64,000 nt of DNA from Mytilus edulis (Eukaryota; Mollusca; Bivalvia; Mytilida; Mytilidae): NCBI RefSeq assembly GCF_963676685.1, contig NC_092348.1, positions 13,676,867-13,740,866 on the forward strand, read 5' to 3'. The translations under genes and the position numbers were made by a program. The notes under the pieces were generated by a model. The model was not told where the DNA came from and did no database searches. It saw nothing but the letters and a program-made list of their open reading frames with translations. This document shows, piece by piece, positions 1-10,989 of this stretch (positions are counted from its first letter, which is position 1; every line of letters starts with the position of its first letter).

Positions 1-1215
1 TGCTTTATCGTCATCAGTAGGACTCAGAGCTAAAAGGTCGAACAGAATAAAAAAAAAAACATGGTGGATAGCTGTATAACACATCTCCTTATTTTTACAT
101 TCTGAAGTGCACAAGATATACCGACAATGGTCAAAAGATAGAAGAACTTATCACAGAAAAACGGGTGTTTTCAGATGCATCTTGTGACTGTTTTCGTTCC
201 ATTTTCTTTTATAATTGCAATATTGGCTCTTTTTAAAAACCTTTTGATTTTCTTACTGTCTGAACCAAGCTTCTCCCTACATAAAGCAAACTTTTTTTAA
301 GGTTTTTTATAGTTATATATAAAGTAGTGCAAAAATACCAGATGAAATGGCGATCAATAAAGTTGAAAATTCAGTTTAGACTTTTGAAACTCTTCGTATT
401 CAGGAATCACATTTGCATATCCCTAGTTATATTGACGTGATACGACAACACCTCTTTCACCAAGGAAGACAATACTTTCTCTAATGATCCACTTGTTAGA
501 TATATCATGGTTTTAGATCTCATTTTAGAGAATATGGAAACATGCTTGGATTTTTATAACAGTTAATGGATTAAATGGTGTAAACAAAAATTAAAAAATC
601 TTAATGTGGGAAAGATTTCTGGATATATTAAAAGGAGGAGTGCCAATTTCCCCTGAATTAATTTTACATCAAGGCCATTTTCAATGTAAACGTACTTAAA
701 TGTAAATTTTCAAAGCCGTCGGATTGTGTTCATATTTTAGCTTTAAATCACCCCTAAACATGTTATATATAATTGTTTACGCCTAAAAATGACAAGAAAC
801 GTAATTTTGATAGATTTAGACAACTTTGAGAATTTAACCCAGAAATGTATAAGGACATGGTTAACACGACCTAAGTTATGTGGAAAGTAAAGTTATGGGT
901 ATAAGCCTCATACCAGGTTATCGGTGTCGTTCGGTGACAAAAACATGTAAAATGTGCAATTTGGTAGATCAAAACGCCTCAGCTTTGAATATTTTTTTTG
1001 AATAAATGGAAGTATGTAATGGTTTGGTTTTGGTTTGTTTTTTTTGTTTGTTTTTTTTTTGTTGTTTTTTTTTTGGGGGGGGGGGGGTCTCCAGGAAAGC
1101 GATGTATTTTGATAACATTGAAGAACAATAACACAAACATGCCCATAACTACAAAAACTGTAAAGTATCCACGTCAATAGAAAATGTATTAACGAGCTTC
1201 AAAATTATGTTGAAG
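1..1215. other. AT-rich non-coding stretch, no gene recognised
   Basis: No convincing coding exon is visible. The only notable feature is a T/G homopolymer tract at 1020-1087 that ends in 13 consecutive G (1075-1087). ORFs over it on both strands are low-complexity artefacts of that tract. The first 50 bases contain a short stretch that could encode a basic RAKRSNR-like peptide, faintly like the exons at 1216 and 5174, but it is too short to call. Confidence 0.5.
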
Positions 1216-1383
1216 TATTTGATAAAAGAAAGAGTCAAAAGGTCAGGGAGATATAGATATGCGCGTAAATACTATGCACCTTCTATATTAAGGAAACGAT
1301 TTCACACCCGTATCTCCTTGATAGACCCACGAACCAATCGTTACCCAGGAACGAGAGGAAAACCTTATAGAAAATCAAGCTAA
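1216..1383 (+). pseudogene. Short diverged copy of the basic-protein terminal exon at 5174-5659
   Basis: Read from TAT at 1216 to the TAA at 1381-1383, this gives about 55 residues, very rich in Arg, Lys and Tyr. It opens with LIKERVKRSGRYRYARKYY, matching LIKRRVKRSRRYGYGRGYG of the exon at 5174. After an internal deletion it rejoins with a KRF-T-SLIDPRT segment, matching the KRF-T-SMIDPRT segment there. An AG precedes it at 1214-1215, but the sequence upstream is a poor acceptor. It could be a truncated paralogous last exon of a duplicated gene or a remnant; no upstream exon was found. Homology to the 5174 exon is clear; function is unknown. Confidence 0.5.
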
Positions 1384-1825
1384 AGGACAACTGGAAAACA
1401 GTATTAAAGCGTAAGCAATAGGAATATGCTTTGGAAAGTAGTTTTAGTAAGGAATCAAATAACGTTGGTTTATTGGTATAAATTGACGACTTATAGTGTT
1501 TTGCGAGCGGTGTTATATTATAATAATTCCATCAAATATGGTATCAATGAACTAGATTGAGGAGAAAAAATGGCAGTATACATGTAAGCACCTGAACCAG
1601 ACTGGGTTATAAGAAAAATTAATAAGAAACAAAAAAGAAAAAGAAGAAAATCTAGTACATAATAAAATTTCGTTGGAACAAGCTTTTTTGCCTAAAACCA
1701 CCTGCAAAAAAAACAACCGAAGCAACAAGTGGGAAACTTTCGTACAGTTAAGGCCTAATCAATTAGGTAGTAACTCAAACAATTTAGATGAAACATTTTA
1801 CGAAATATGAACGTTCTGTGCCTTA
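1384..1825. other. Intergenic stretch, nothing recognised
   Basis: AT-rich DNA between the short basic-protein exon copy and the foldback element, with no ORF or known repeat seen. It ends in the TTA (1823-1825) that looks like the left target-site copy of the element starting at 1826. Confidence 0.5.
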
Positions 1826-2442
1826 AGCTAGGTTCACACTGCCGATCAGATCAATTCGATGAACCGATTGTCCAAATTTCCACGACCAAGCGCAACCAAA
1901 TTCTTGATCAGGCATGTTTATGACTTTACCAGACCGCAATCCGACTGTACACGACCTTAATTCGACCATTCACGACTCCTTAATGACTCCATCACGATTC
2001 CATCCCGACAACAAAATAAATACTTATTCGATAATTCCGACCAATTCATGGTCTTTGCACGATCTTTACTCGACTGGCTAGACCAACTCAACTATTCACG
2101 ATCTCAGCCTGATCTTGATCAGACCAGATCGACCTGATCGTATATGAGTCGTAGGGATAACCGGGAATTGGTCGGGTATGCACATTTTTGGAATAAAAAC
2201 GTCCGAATTTTGTATTCCCTGCCGCTTTGGAATGGGATTCAAGTGTTACCCTTGTCCGTCCGTACACAAGTACGTCCCGATATGACCCTTTGTAATATTA
2301 TATATAGCTGGGGCATTATCAGTGTCTCATTGACACATTCTCAGGTTGTTTTATTGTGTTATTTTAAGTAGAAGGTCCGAGTAAAATCATACATTTCAAA
2401 TATCTACATAGAAATAAAGCAATTGGATTTGTAGGCAAGGTG

Positions 2443-2493
2443 CATCTTCGCTAGCCGAGGGGAGTGGATCGTAACCCTTGGCTAGCAAAGATG
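2443..2493. repeat. 19-bp stem-loop inside the foldback left arm
   Basis: Arms 2443-2461 and 2475-2493 are complementary except for two positions that remain G-U compatible in RNA, with a 13-base loop. It lies in the extra DNA carried only by the left arm. It is either the core of a small inserted element or a palindromic satellite; no flanking duplication is obvious. Confidence 0.55.
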
Positions 2494-3299
2494 AGGCAAT
2501 TTGGTTAGAGCTCAGAGAGACAGGTAAATAGCTGTGACGGAGCTTGTAGAGTGCATAGAATACGAAAAAGAAGGTTTAGACAGCAACGTGCGCCGCGAAA
2601 TCTAGGTGAGACAGTGGCTGACACGACGACCACTGTACGTGTTGACAGTATGAGAGACTTGCACTAATTCAACAAAGAGTAACCCAATGCTTATAAAAAC
2701 CTTTCCTCATAGTGGACACTGATATGTAATGGTAGTTTTATTGCCCTTTTTTTGGAAATGACACCACAAAATGAGATTTATCACTAAATTAGTACTTATG
2801 TTAGATAGCAATCCCCATTTCCTTGCTTTCTTACAAATAAAGCGTATACTGTTTGTCAAATATATATGCACATGTATGTAATAAGTATTTTTCGTAGATT
2901 TGATATTCAGTAGTTGAATGGTTAAAGATAGTTATTTTCTTTTTGCTGTATGGGAACAACCTCTATTATATGTATTTGCCAAAAAATATTGCAAAAAGAG
3001 GACACAAATGTCACATATTTCCCCAAAATTTGACCTCAAGTAGAATTTCAATCCCCTGGAGTGATACCTTTTCTGAAACAGTTTACAACTTTACATATAT
3101 CTATCAAGAGATCAAGAGTGCATTTCTTTCTAACCAAAGTTTGTTAAACGTTGTGTGCCGTTTGTTATAGGAAGTTAAACGTTACAGAAGTAGAAATAAA
3201 TGCATCGTTTGGTTATAGAGGGGATTGGTATTTTGAATAATTTTAGAAAATGTTTTGAGTTATGACACGCAAGAACACGTATAGATAATTGATTTAATG

Positions 3300-3445
3300 T
3301 TAAAGTTAGAATGCATCGTTTCAACTTTGTACTTGTTTGGGTTTATAAATATTTTTGATTTGAGCGTCACGGATGAGTTTTATGTAGACGAAACGCGCGT
3401 CTGGCGTACTAAATTATAACCCTGGTACCTTTGATAACTAATTGA
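3300..3445 (+). repeat. Dispersed repeat fragment, plus orientation
   Basis: The segment around 3355-3445 contains GAGCGTCACGGATGAG and AAACGCGCGTCTGGCGTACT. These are inverted in 9593-9760, which carries CTCATCAGTGACGCTC and the same CGTCTACATAAGACTC block. I recognise it as a very common mussel repeat. Here it sits within the foldback element interior. Confidence 0.6.
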
Positions 3446-4376
3446 ACTTACAAACAACGAACGACAAACTGTAGACGCATTTGCAGCGTGTATAGTTTGT
3501 CAAAGTTTATGTAAACTTGCAAAAGAATGTTAGAAACAAATGATCACAACGTGTGCTCGCTGAACAATTTGCATCGTTACTGTTAGAAAGATATTCGCAC
3601 CAAATAAAAAATATTTGTCTTTCGTCTCATTTTTGTCTGAAATTTCGCCAAAAAATTCGAATGAAAATATAACTGACTGTAAGGTGACCTATATATATAT
3701 AGATAAGTTAGTCATCAGTAGGCCAACAATGAATATTAAGGCACAATTACTTTAATATTTGAAAAATCCGCCGGTGCCAAAGTTGCAAGATTTCCTTCTC
3801 TTCCGGAACATCTGAAATCATCCCAGGTTTTGTTGGATTACGTGTTGCTAAGTTTTTAGTTTTCTATTTTATGTGGACTGCTGTTTATCTTCTCGTCGCG
3901 GTTACCGTTTTGCGCTATATGGCTGTGTCGCTTTGTTTTCGACCTTTGAGTTCGATTGTTCCTTTGGTGTCTTTTGCCTCTCTTTTAAAATGTTACCACT
4001 CCTTGCAAAAGTAAAGACACATACTGTACATGGAGGAATTTTCGTACAGTTAAAAATAATGTTGGGAATATATTTTTGCGGAAGCAGAGTTATAAGAGTT
4101 AATCAGATCTGCACATACTTTTAGAGAATCGTGTAGTAGTCATGTGTCTTGTGTATGGCCGAGTAGAGATCGAAGAGTTGTCGAATGTGGTCGCGAAGGG
4201 ATCAGGTATTGGTCTAGTTGGTCTGGGATACAATAAATATACAAGTCGCAGTGATCTGGAAGCGATCGGGAATTGGTCGAGTTAATCTGGAAATGATCGG
4301 ACATTAGTCGAGCAAAGGTCGAAATGATCGAGTACTGCATGATCGGTAAACATTTGTATTCCGACCAAACTCGATC

Positions 4377-4475
4377 TCTACACGATCCTTTCCCGACCAA
4401 TTCGCCCGTTACTCGACGAATTCTCGATCTCTTCTCGAGTGACTTGGTGAATTGGTCGGGAAAGGATCGTGTAGA
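4377..4475. repeat. 27-bp perfect inverted repeat (hairpin) within the foldback element
   Basis: Bases 4377-4403 and 4449-4475 are exact reverse complements, separated by 45 bases. The surrounding 4140-4450 is dense in GATCG/GGTCG words like those of the element's outer arms, so this may be an internal subterminal repeat. Confidence 0.65.
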
Positions 4476-5173
4476 TCTTACTTAGGTTAGAAAGAAATGC
4501 ACTCTTCATCGCTTTGATAGATATCTGTAAAGCTGTAAACTGTTTCAGAAAGGTATCACTCCAGGGGATTGAAATTCTACTTTGGGTCAAATTTTGGGCA
4601 AGTACAATGTATGTGATATATTTGCCCCCTTTTTGCAATATTTTTTTGCAAATACAAACAGGTTGTTGCCATACAGCAAAAAGTAAAGTTTATGTATATT
4701 GCTATCTAACATAAATACTAATCCAGTCGATCTGTTCTGGTCAAGATTAGGCTGAAATCGAGGCTAGTTGATTTGGTCTAGCTAGTCGAGTAAAGATCAT
4801 GTAAAGATCGTGAATTGATCTGAATTATCGAATAAGTATTCATGTTGTTGTCGGGATGAAGTCATTAAGGAGTCGTGATTGGTTGAGTTAAGATCGTGTA
4901 CAGTCGGATGGCGGTGGGTTAAAAGTTGTAAACAGGCCCGATCAAGAATTTGGTTAAGCTTGGTCGTGGAAATTTGGACAATCGAGATCATCGAGTTGAT
5001 CTGATCAGCAGTGTGAATCTAGCTTTATATGGCAATTCATATAAAATATGCTCTTAACAAATTATGATTGTTCTATGACTTAAAAGACAATTAATATAAA
5101 ACATACTTTTAGTATGGTAGGTCTAATTTATGCGCTTCAATTAATATCAATTAGATTCAACTTTATTTTGCAG

Positions 5174-5659
5174 GATTTGATAAAGCGAAGAGTCAAAAGG
5201 TCGAGGAGATATGGATATGGTCGTGGATACGGACGTAAACAATATACACCATCAGAATTGCCAGACTCCGATCTAAAGAAGATTATGAAAGAGATCTTAG
5301 ATTCATCTGCACCTGTTATTAAGAAGCCTTTTAAAATTCATTGGAATTTAACAGATCGGAGAACGCATAATAGATCATCTACCTATTCTAGGGACCATCC
5401 GGTGAATCTCAAAAACTTAAAGTCCTATCTCAAACGTCGATATCCAGACGTTCAGGAACCAGATTATCAAAGGATTATTCAAAAGATCATGGACTCACCT
5501 GCACCTAATATTAAGAAACGATTTCAGACCAAAGAATCTATGATAGACCCAAGAACCTATCGCAGTCATAAAAAATCTGATGTCGGTGGAGGAGCGAGAA
5601 GGAATTCGTATAGAAACTCAGGCTATCGAAGAGATGGGGAAAACTCAAGATATGGGTGA
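5174..5659 (+). CDS. Terminal exon of a Lys/Arg/Tyr-rich protein with two internal repeats
   Basis: I do not recognise a named family. A good acceptor (TTTATTTTGCAG) ends at 5173 and the frame runs from GAT at 5174 to TGA at 5657-5659, about 161 residues; the ORF upstream of 5174 is intronic read-through. A polyadenylation signal AATAAA lies at 5786-5791. The exon starts with clustered dibasic sites (KRRVKRSRR), then a Gly-Tyr-Arg run. Two repeats of about 45 residues follow, sharing the pattern [D/Y]xxKIM-[KEIL]DSxAPxIKKxF and ending near a D-R-T/D-P-R-T box. The tail is Arg/Ser/Gly-rich. The composition and KR sites would suit a processed secreted peptide or an extracellular matrix protein, but no signal peptide exon is in sight. 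A diverged shorter copy is at 1216-1383. Confidence 0.6.
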   Translation, partial: DLIKRRVKRSRRYGYGRGYGRKQYTPSELPDSDLKKIMKEILDSSAPVIKKPFKIHWNLTDRRTHNRSSTYSRDHPVNLKNLKSYLKRRYPDVQEPDYQRIIQKIMDSPAPNIKKRFQTKESMIDPRTYRSHKKSDVGGGARRNSYRNSGYRRDGENSRYG

Positions 5660-5785
5660 AATATACTATTAAAAGATATATGAAGGATAATTTGAATTAG
5701 CTAACTGCTGTAAAATGTATTTTATATTTTATTTTTTATGTAATTTGTATTTTGTTTGTCAAAATCTGTACTTATGCTTTACGAC

Positions 5786-5791
5786 AATAAA
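5786..5791 (+). promoter_or_regulatory. Polyadenylation signal AATAAA
   Basis: The hexamer lies about 127 bases past the stop codon at 5659 of the basic-protein exon, in AT-rich 3' UTR-like DNA. Confidence 0.5.
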
Positions 5792-5799
5792 GATAGAAA

Positions 5800-6760
5800 A
5801 ATATATTATTGAGTTGTCTAAGGAAGCATGTCATTGTTTTACATCAAGTTGAGATGGTTCCCAGGTATTACATGTACAACACGTGTGGGTCACGCGTAAT
5901 ACGAAAAACCATGAACAAAATATATATATACAATGTATGAGTTGTTTCGATAAATATATTAACATTGTGCTAATAGCAATTGCAAATTATGTAGTTCCTA
6001 TACTTTTACGACACTTGACATCAATTTTTTTTCTCATGAAATAAATAAAACTCAGATTTCTTCTCGTAGGTGATGTATATCAAGTTCACAGCCCCATCCG
6101 GTTATATTATATTTTGGATGATAAATCAAATGCTTCGTGTACAGTGAGTGCCACGCTCTCTGCACGTAAGAATCCTTGAAAAAACTCAATGAGGGGTCCG
6201 TAGGTGGCCTGTTGCAAGCCCAAGTTTCTATCACTATCCAATATACACTCATTTTCAAGTGGCAGTCGAAATTTCACCAACCTTCATCCCTACATTGTAC
6301 CTTTTGTATTTATTGTCGATCTATTCTCGTTCTGAACATGGCATGAAATATTTGCCATTTACTTTTTGTTTACTTAAAAACTCTTTTCTATATTTACCTT
6401 CATCTGGAATTCAAAGTTAAACATTTGTAAGAAAGGGATATATAAATACATCGAAACGTTAGGCTCTATATTACTAAAAGAAACCTAAAAATAGCTAAAT
6501 TTATCTATGGTGAACTTTGCCAGATGTAGTTGGAACCTTATAATTATTTTTCATACACATTGTATATCATCGTGGAATTGTGTAAATATATAATTAAGAT
6601 ATTTTAATAGTGCGTATTGTTCATGGAAATCGTGAAACCAAGGGTTTGTTGAATCAAGCCGTTGATAAGATATTAGCTATGAATTCGACAGAAAATTAAA
6701 AATTCTCTGATAGTTTTTTGTTTCAAATATTAAGCGGAACACTGCAACAGCAGTCAGTTT
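5800..6760. other. Non-coding stretch, nothing firmly recognised
   Basis: AT-rich DNA. A 68-residue minus-strand ORF at 6052-6258 has non-repetitive composition and includes RPPTDPSLSFFKDSYVQRAW, so it might be a fragment of an exon or mobile element. No splice sites or family match were recognised. Confidence 0.4.
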
Positions 6761-6763
6761 GGT

Positions 6764-7080
6764 TTCTTTTCGACAAAATGAGATAAAAACAAGAATGTAC
6801 ATGTGTTCATAGTACACGAATGCCCCAACTGCACTTTAATTTTTATGTGCAGTGGACCGTGAAATGGGGGATAAAAACTCTAAATTGGCATTAGAATTAG
6901 AAAGATCATATCATAGGGAACATGTGTATTAAGTTTCAACTTGATTGGACTTAAACGTCATGAATAACTACATTGACAAAAAACATTAACCAAAAACTTT
7001 AACCTGAAGCGGAACAGACCAGAACGAACGAACGGACGGACGGACGGACGGACGCAAAGACCAGAAACCATAAAACATAA
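6764..7080 (+). repeat. Dispersed mussel-type repeat ending in a GGAC microsatellite
   Basis: Contains the blocks TTCATAGTACACGAATGCCCC, GTGCAGTGGACCGTGAAATG and GGGAACATGTGTATTAAG. It ends in GAACGAACGAAC(GGAC)n at about 7021-7051. I recognise this as a high-copy mussel element with a variable GGAC tail. It has no coding capacity. Confidence 0.65.
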
Positions 7081-7459
7081 AAAATCACTCGTGTATAAAT
7101 TGATTGCAAGTCAATATTTCAACCTCATTTTCATCCTAATTCATGCAAACTTTGTTTTTTACCTTCAGTAGAGATGCATGTTCAGCATAAAATTCATAGA
7201 ATGTCAATTTTGTAAGAAAGGGGATGCCATGAAAAATTACTTCGTTAACTTATCCTGATCCTCAAACATCTGTTTAAAATAGTATAACGATGATGATTTT
7301 ATACAGATTTTTAAATCTATATCATGAATCAAACAGATCAAGAAACATTGTTCTTATTATACGATTGCACGTACCTGTTCGTCTTTTTATATTTACATTG
7401 ATGTTTATATAGGATTATTTGGCTGTCGGCAGTCTTCGTATGTCATCTCGATGAATAAC

Positions 7460-7615
7460 TAGATAGAGTCCAGTATGAAATAAGCTTTTTAGCTTGCTGT
7501 TCGGTGTGAGCCAAAGCTCCGTGTTGGCCTATAATGGTTTACTTTTATAAATTGTTACTCGAATGGAGAATTGTCTCATAGGCACTCATATCACATCTTC
7601 CTATATCTATCTATG
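7460..7615 (+). repeat. Dispersed mussel-type repeat
   Basis: Contains GTGTGAGCCAAAGCTCCGTG, CCTATAATGGTTTACTTTTA and GAGAATTGTCTCATAGGCAC. An inverted partial copy is at about 14185-14280 inside intron 3 of the sulfotransferase gene (TAAAAGTAAACCATTATAGG). High-copy family recognised from memory. Confidence 0.6.
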
Positions 7616-7863
7616 AAATAATGATTCAATATTATAATTTCTATCCATCCTTTAATGTTTCTTTGGAACTTTTTATTATTTGAATATATACATTCGTTTT
7701 AGTATGTTATAAATCTTATATCAGAATTTAGTTCTAATCAGGGAACATGATTTTGACAGCTAATGCCCCTTTAATGATATAAATGCCTCAGAAGTTACAC
7801 ATTACATTTATTTTGATATAACTTGTCTTTCACTTCAAAGTACAACGTTTATCTACTCAAAGT

Positions 7864-8400
7864 ATGTTACATTATAAAATGCATATTTACTGTGTAAACG
7901 GATTATCTTACATTGAATTACCAAAGGGTTTTGCATACAAATACTATGAAAGTGCTTTAATTCGTGGTTATGCAAATATATCGGATAAATTGTTAAGCAG
8001 ATTCAACTGTTCAACTGTACAACGATTTTGTTTAACATCCAATAACTATTTCATTTTGTTTAACATCCAATAATTATTCAAGTCAATAACATTTGGAAGC
8101 ATTTCAGAAGTGACCAAAAAGTAGTTAATAATGTGCGTATAGAATTTTTACCTTTATTCTACTGTTCTTGGCCAAATCGGCACAAGTTAGATAATTTATT
8201 ACAAGCTCATTCTAAATCTCTGACAGTAAAACTATGTAACTATTTAAATGCAGCTTGGAAAATTAGATCGCATATATTGTCATAATATTATTGTATACTT
8301 TGTATACTCTGTAACTACTGTTCTCTGCTGTCTTTTGTTTGTCATATATTGTATATATTTTCGTTTGCCATAGCATGTATATGCTTCTTGCAAATAAAGT
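7864..8400 (+). mobile_element. 3' remnant of a retroposed element, possibly a LINE, with coding tail
   Basis: A reading frame from about 8087 to a TAA at about 8284 gives an open, non-repetitive peptide of about 65 residues rich in W, H and N, ending WKIRSHILS. It is followed by 3' UTR-like DNA, GCAAATAAAG and a long ATTC tail. An ORF at 7864-8073 may be an upstream decayed piece. A short simple tandem tail directly after a polyadenylation-like hexamer is typical of some non-LTR retrotransposons. I cannot place the peptide in a named domain. Confidence 0.4.
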
Positions 8401-8505
8401 ATTCATTCATTCGTTCATTCATTCATTCATTCATTCATTCATTCATTCATTCATTCATTCATTCATTCATTCATTCATTCATTCATTCATTCATTCATTC
8501 ATTCA
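8401..8505. repeat. (ATTC)n tetranucleotide microsatellite
   Basis: About 26 near-perfect ATTC units with one G interruption near 8412. It directly follows the AATAAAG of the element to its left, so it probably began as that element's tail. Confidence 0.95.
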
Positions 8506-9592
8506 ATAGATAATTAGTGTTAACACTAAAAAACAACAGGTATTAAACGGACCTCCATAAAGAGTTACAGTTGCATGTGGAAAACGATGAGCATCATACA
8601 CTTTCAAACAATTTGGCACCTTGGATTCAGTCTAACCTTGAAAGCATTTTTGATATCTTATGATCATTAAACGCTGCATTATTATTATATATAAGATTGC
8701 TCTAATGTTTTCTAATAAAACAACGTCGTATTTAGTCATACACACAAATCAATAGTAAAATTTAAAAAAATCAGTTCATGGTAGAATAACTTTGAAAACA
8801 TGCGTCAAAGCCCTCTTTGTATTATGTCCGTTTTATGTACAGGAAATATTCTTTAAAAAGACATTTTGTATTTATCTGAACCATATGTTTGCATATCAAT
8901 CCTTAAGCAGTCTGTGTTATTTCAAAGTCAATCAATAAAGATTACGAACAAATGACTATAATAGTTAGACCTTAAGTATTGTATTTTCAGTTTCCTTAGG
9001 CGGTTTTAGATTAAGAAATTCAACATTTGGCACAAATTGTCATTTTGTGCCCTTTTCCCCCCTATAGTACGGACTATATTACTATACGAAATTCAGCCAG
9101 AACATGAATGCACTATTTGCCACTGGACCTTTAGCCATCAACAACCAATCAATTATATACCTAATGCCTTACTAGAACAGCTTAACTTTTTACTTATAAA
9201 AAGATATGTTTTTTTTCTGAAAGCAAAACCTGGTTGTTTTAATATCAGCGAGTGGCTAACATTGCATTTAAATATAAAATATAAAATTAAAGAACAGACA
9301 GAAAGTTGACAGTAAAAAAATATGGAAAGAAAAAGCGACAACAAAAAAGAAAATGTACACAAAAAGCTGTCAATTAAACACAACAGTTAAAACTTGAAAA
9401 TATGCAAGACGAATCAAATTAAAACCTGGAGAACTCAGGTGCTCCGAAAGGGTAACCATTTTCTGCTCCACTGATGGCATTTATCAAATAAAACTAGTCA
9501 ATCGAAACATAACAGATAACGTTAAAATCAAACTACAAAATGCAAAAATTCACTATCAATCAAAAATCCTACGTAAGGAAATGATTTTATTA
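8506..9592. other. Non-coding stretch, nothing recognised
   Basis: AT-rich DNA. A 90-residue plus ORF (9037-9309) and an overlapping minus ORF (9153-9383) have no recognisable domain or splice context. Confidence 0.45.
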
Positions 9593-9760
9593 GTTATCAA
9601 AGGTACCAGGATTATAATATAGTACGTCAGACGCTCGTTTCGTCTACATAAGACTCATCAGTGACGCTCACATCAAAATATTTATAAGGCCAAACAGTAC
9701 AAAGTTGAAGAGCATTGAGGATCCAAAATTCCAAAAAGTTGTGCCAAATACGGCTAAGGT
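9593..9760 (-). repeat. Dispersed repeat, inverted relative to the copy at 3300-3445
   Basis: Carries GTTATCAAAGGTACCAGGAT, GTCTACATAAGACTCATCAG and GACGCTCACATCAAAATATT, the reverse complement of the 3300-3445 copy. It ends next to a TA run at about 9760-9775 shared with the SINE that follows. Confidence 0.65.
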
Positions 9761-9761
9761 A

Positions 9762-9938
9762 TATATATATATACAACTCGTCTAAACATCAACCCAACAA
9801 TGTTAGATCTGTAAATTTGCTTTCGCAAATTTTTGGTTCTTCCCTCGCCGGGATTCGAACCCATGCTATTGTGATATCGTGACACCAAATCGCCTGCACT
9901 GCAGCCGTCCCGCTAGACCACACGACCACCTGGGCTCT
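9762..9938 (-). mobile_element. tRNA-derived SINE, minus strand
   Basis: Read on the minus strand from 9938, it starts with a tRNA-like head. An A box (TGTGGTCTAGCGGG) is at about 9909-9922 and a B box (GGGTTCGAATCCC) at 9849-9861. A non-tRNA body follows, ending in a TA repeat. The head does not fold into a complete cloverleaf with acceptor pairing, so this is an RNA polymerase III retroposon and not a functional tRNA gene. Confidence 0.8.
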
Positions 9939-10060
9939 CAAAAAAAGAACTTTCGTATATATATATATATAATATATATATATACGAGTCTAAATTGAAA
10001 ACTACGTTCAAACCTATGATTGCGTTGGATAAAAAACGCAATTTTTATACGTGTGCATGT

Positions 10061-10347
10061 AAAACAAATTTCGTTGTAGAAGGGTCTAAAACAGCACAAG
10101 CAACATTTTCCAAAAGACCAAAAAAGTGAAAAAGTATATTTAAACAAAACGCATTTGACTAACAGGTCGAACAACTGATGTTCCTTAACCCTGCATGCTG
10201 ACTGCCATTGGCGATTGCCAAATAAAATTGATCACAAGATGTAACAAAATGGATCTTAATATAAATTTAATACTAAACAGAAATTTTATTTTAACTTGTG
10301 GCCACGACGTTATGCCACAAACATACGGTGTCAATATTTATTTAGTA
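10061..10347. repeat. Direct duplication, copy 1
   Basis: Starts AAAACAAATTTCGTTGTAGA and is repeated exactly 420 bases downstream at 10481. The intervening 10348-10480 carries a separate mussel-type repeat piece (CAGATCCGGATTTCGACAAT). ORFs here are by-products of the repeat. Confidence 0.85.
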
Positions 10348-10480
10348 CACCAGATCCGGATTTCGACAATAAATGTTTCCTCAGTGATGTTAGGGATCGA
10401 AACGGTATTTGGAAGGCCATATAAAAAGTACACTAATTTTTAGAGAAAGTACCCTCATTTTTAGATAGACTCTTGAAGCT

Positions 10481-10766
10481 AAAACAAATTTCGTTGTAGA
10501 AGGGTCTTAAATCAGCACAAACAACATTTTCCAAAAGACCAAAAAAGTGAAAAAGTATATTCAAACAAAACGCATTTGACTAACAGGTCGAACAACTGAT
10601 GTTCTTTAACCCTGCTGACTGCCATTGGCGATTGCCAAATAAAATTGATCACAAGATGTAACAAAATGGATCTTAATATAAATTTAATACTAAACAGAAT
10701 AAAATTTAACTTGTGGCCACGATGATATGCCACAAACATACGGTGTCAATATTTTTTTAGTACGTA
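10481..10766. repeat. Direct duplication, copy 2
   Basis: A second copy of 10061-10347 with scattered substitutions and small deletions, including loss of CATG near 10612 and of several bases near 10697. The divergence shows the duplication is not recent. Confidence 0.85.
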
Positions 10767-10989
10767 GTACATTTTTTTAGTAGATATTGTTATTATTTAT
10801 AATTTTTTTATTGATTGATGTTCTTGTAAATATTGCACCATTCAAAAATATCATATATGAATTATTTTAGTTGTCAAGACTGAAATGGTATCATAAATTT
10901 ATCTCATCGAAAAACAATAAAATCAGTTGAACAAATAGAATTGTTTAAGGTAATGTAATTAGGGGAAAATATAAAATATAGACCTCCAT

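Larger units (their letters stand above)
1826..5024. mobile_element. Foldback-type non-autonomous DNA transposon with long inverted repeats and TTA target duplication
   Basis: The two ends are inverted copies. The left end begins AGCTAGGTTCACACTG at 1826; the right end, reverse-complemented from 5024, begins AGCTAGATTCACACTG. The outer arms (1826-2145 and about 4723-5024) pair over roughly 300 bp and are full of GATC-containing words. A second inverted pair continues inward: 2788-2812 with 4698-4722, and 2939-3136 with 4485-4683. The left arm carries about 640 bp of extra sequence (2146-2787). TTA lies directly outside both ends (1823-1825, 5025-5027). TTA/TAA duplications are typical of PIF/Harbinger elements, but no transposase is present, so superfamily assignment is tentative. 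Confidence 0.65.

Noticed and set aside
908-1180. ORFs on both strands over the T/G tract
   Set aside because: Lys/Asn/Pro runs come from the homopolymers; no protein-like content.
9842-9935. Functional tRNA gene on the minus strand
   Set aside because: A and B boxes are present, but the arms do not form a full cloverleaf and a SINE body follows.
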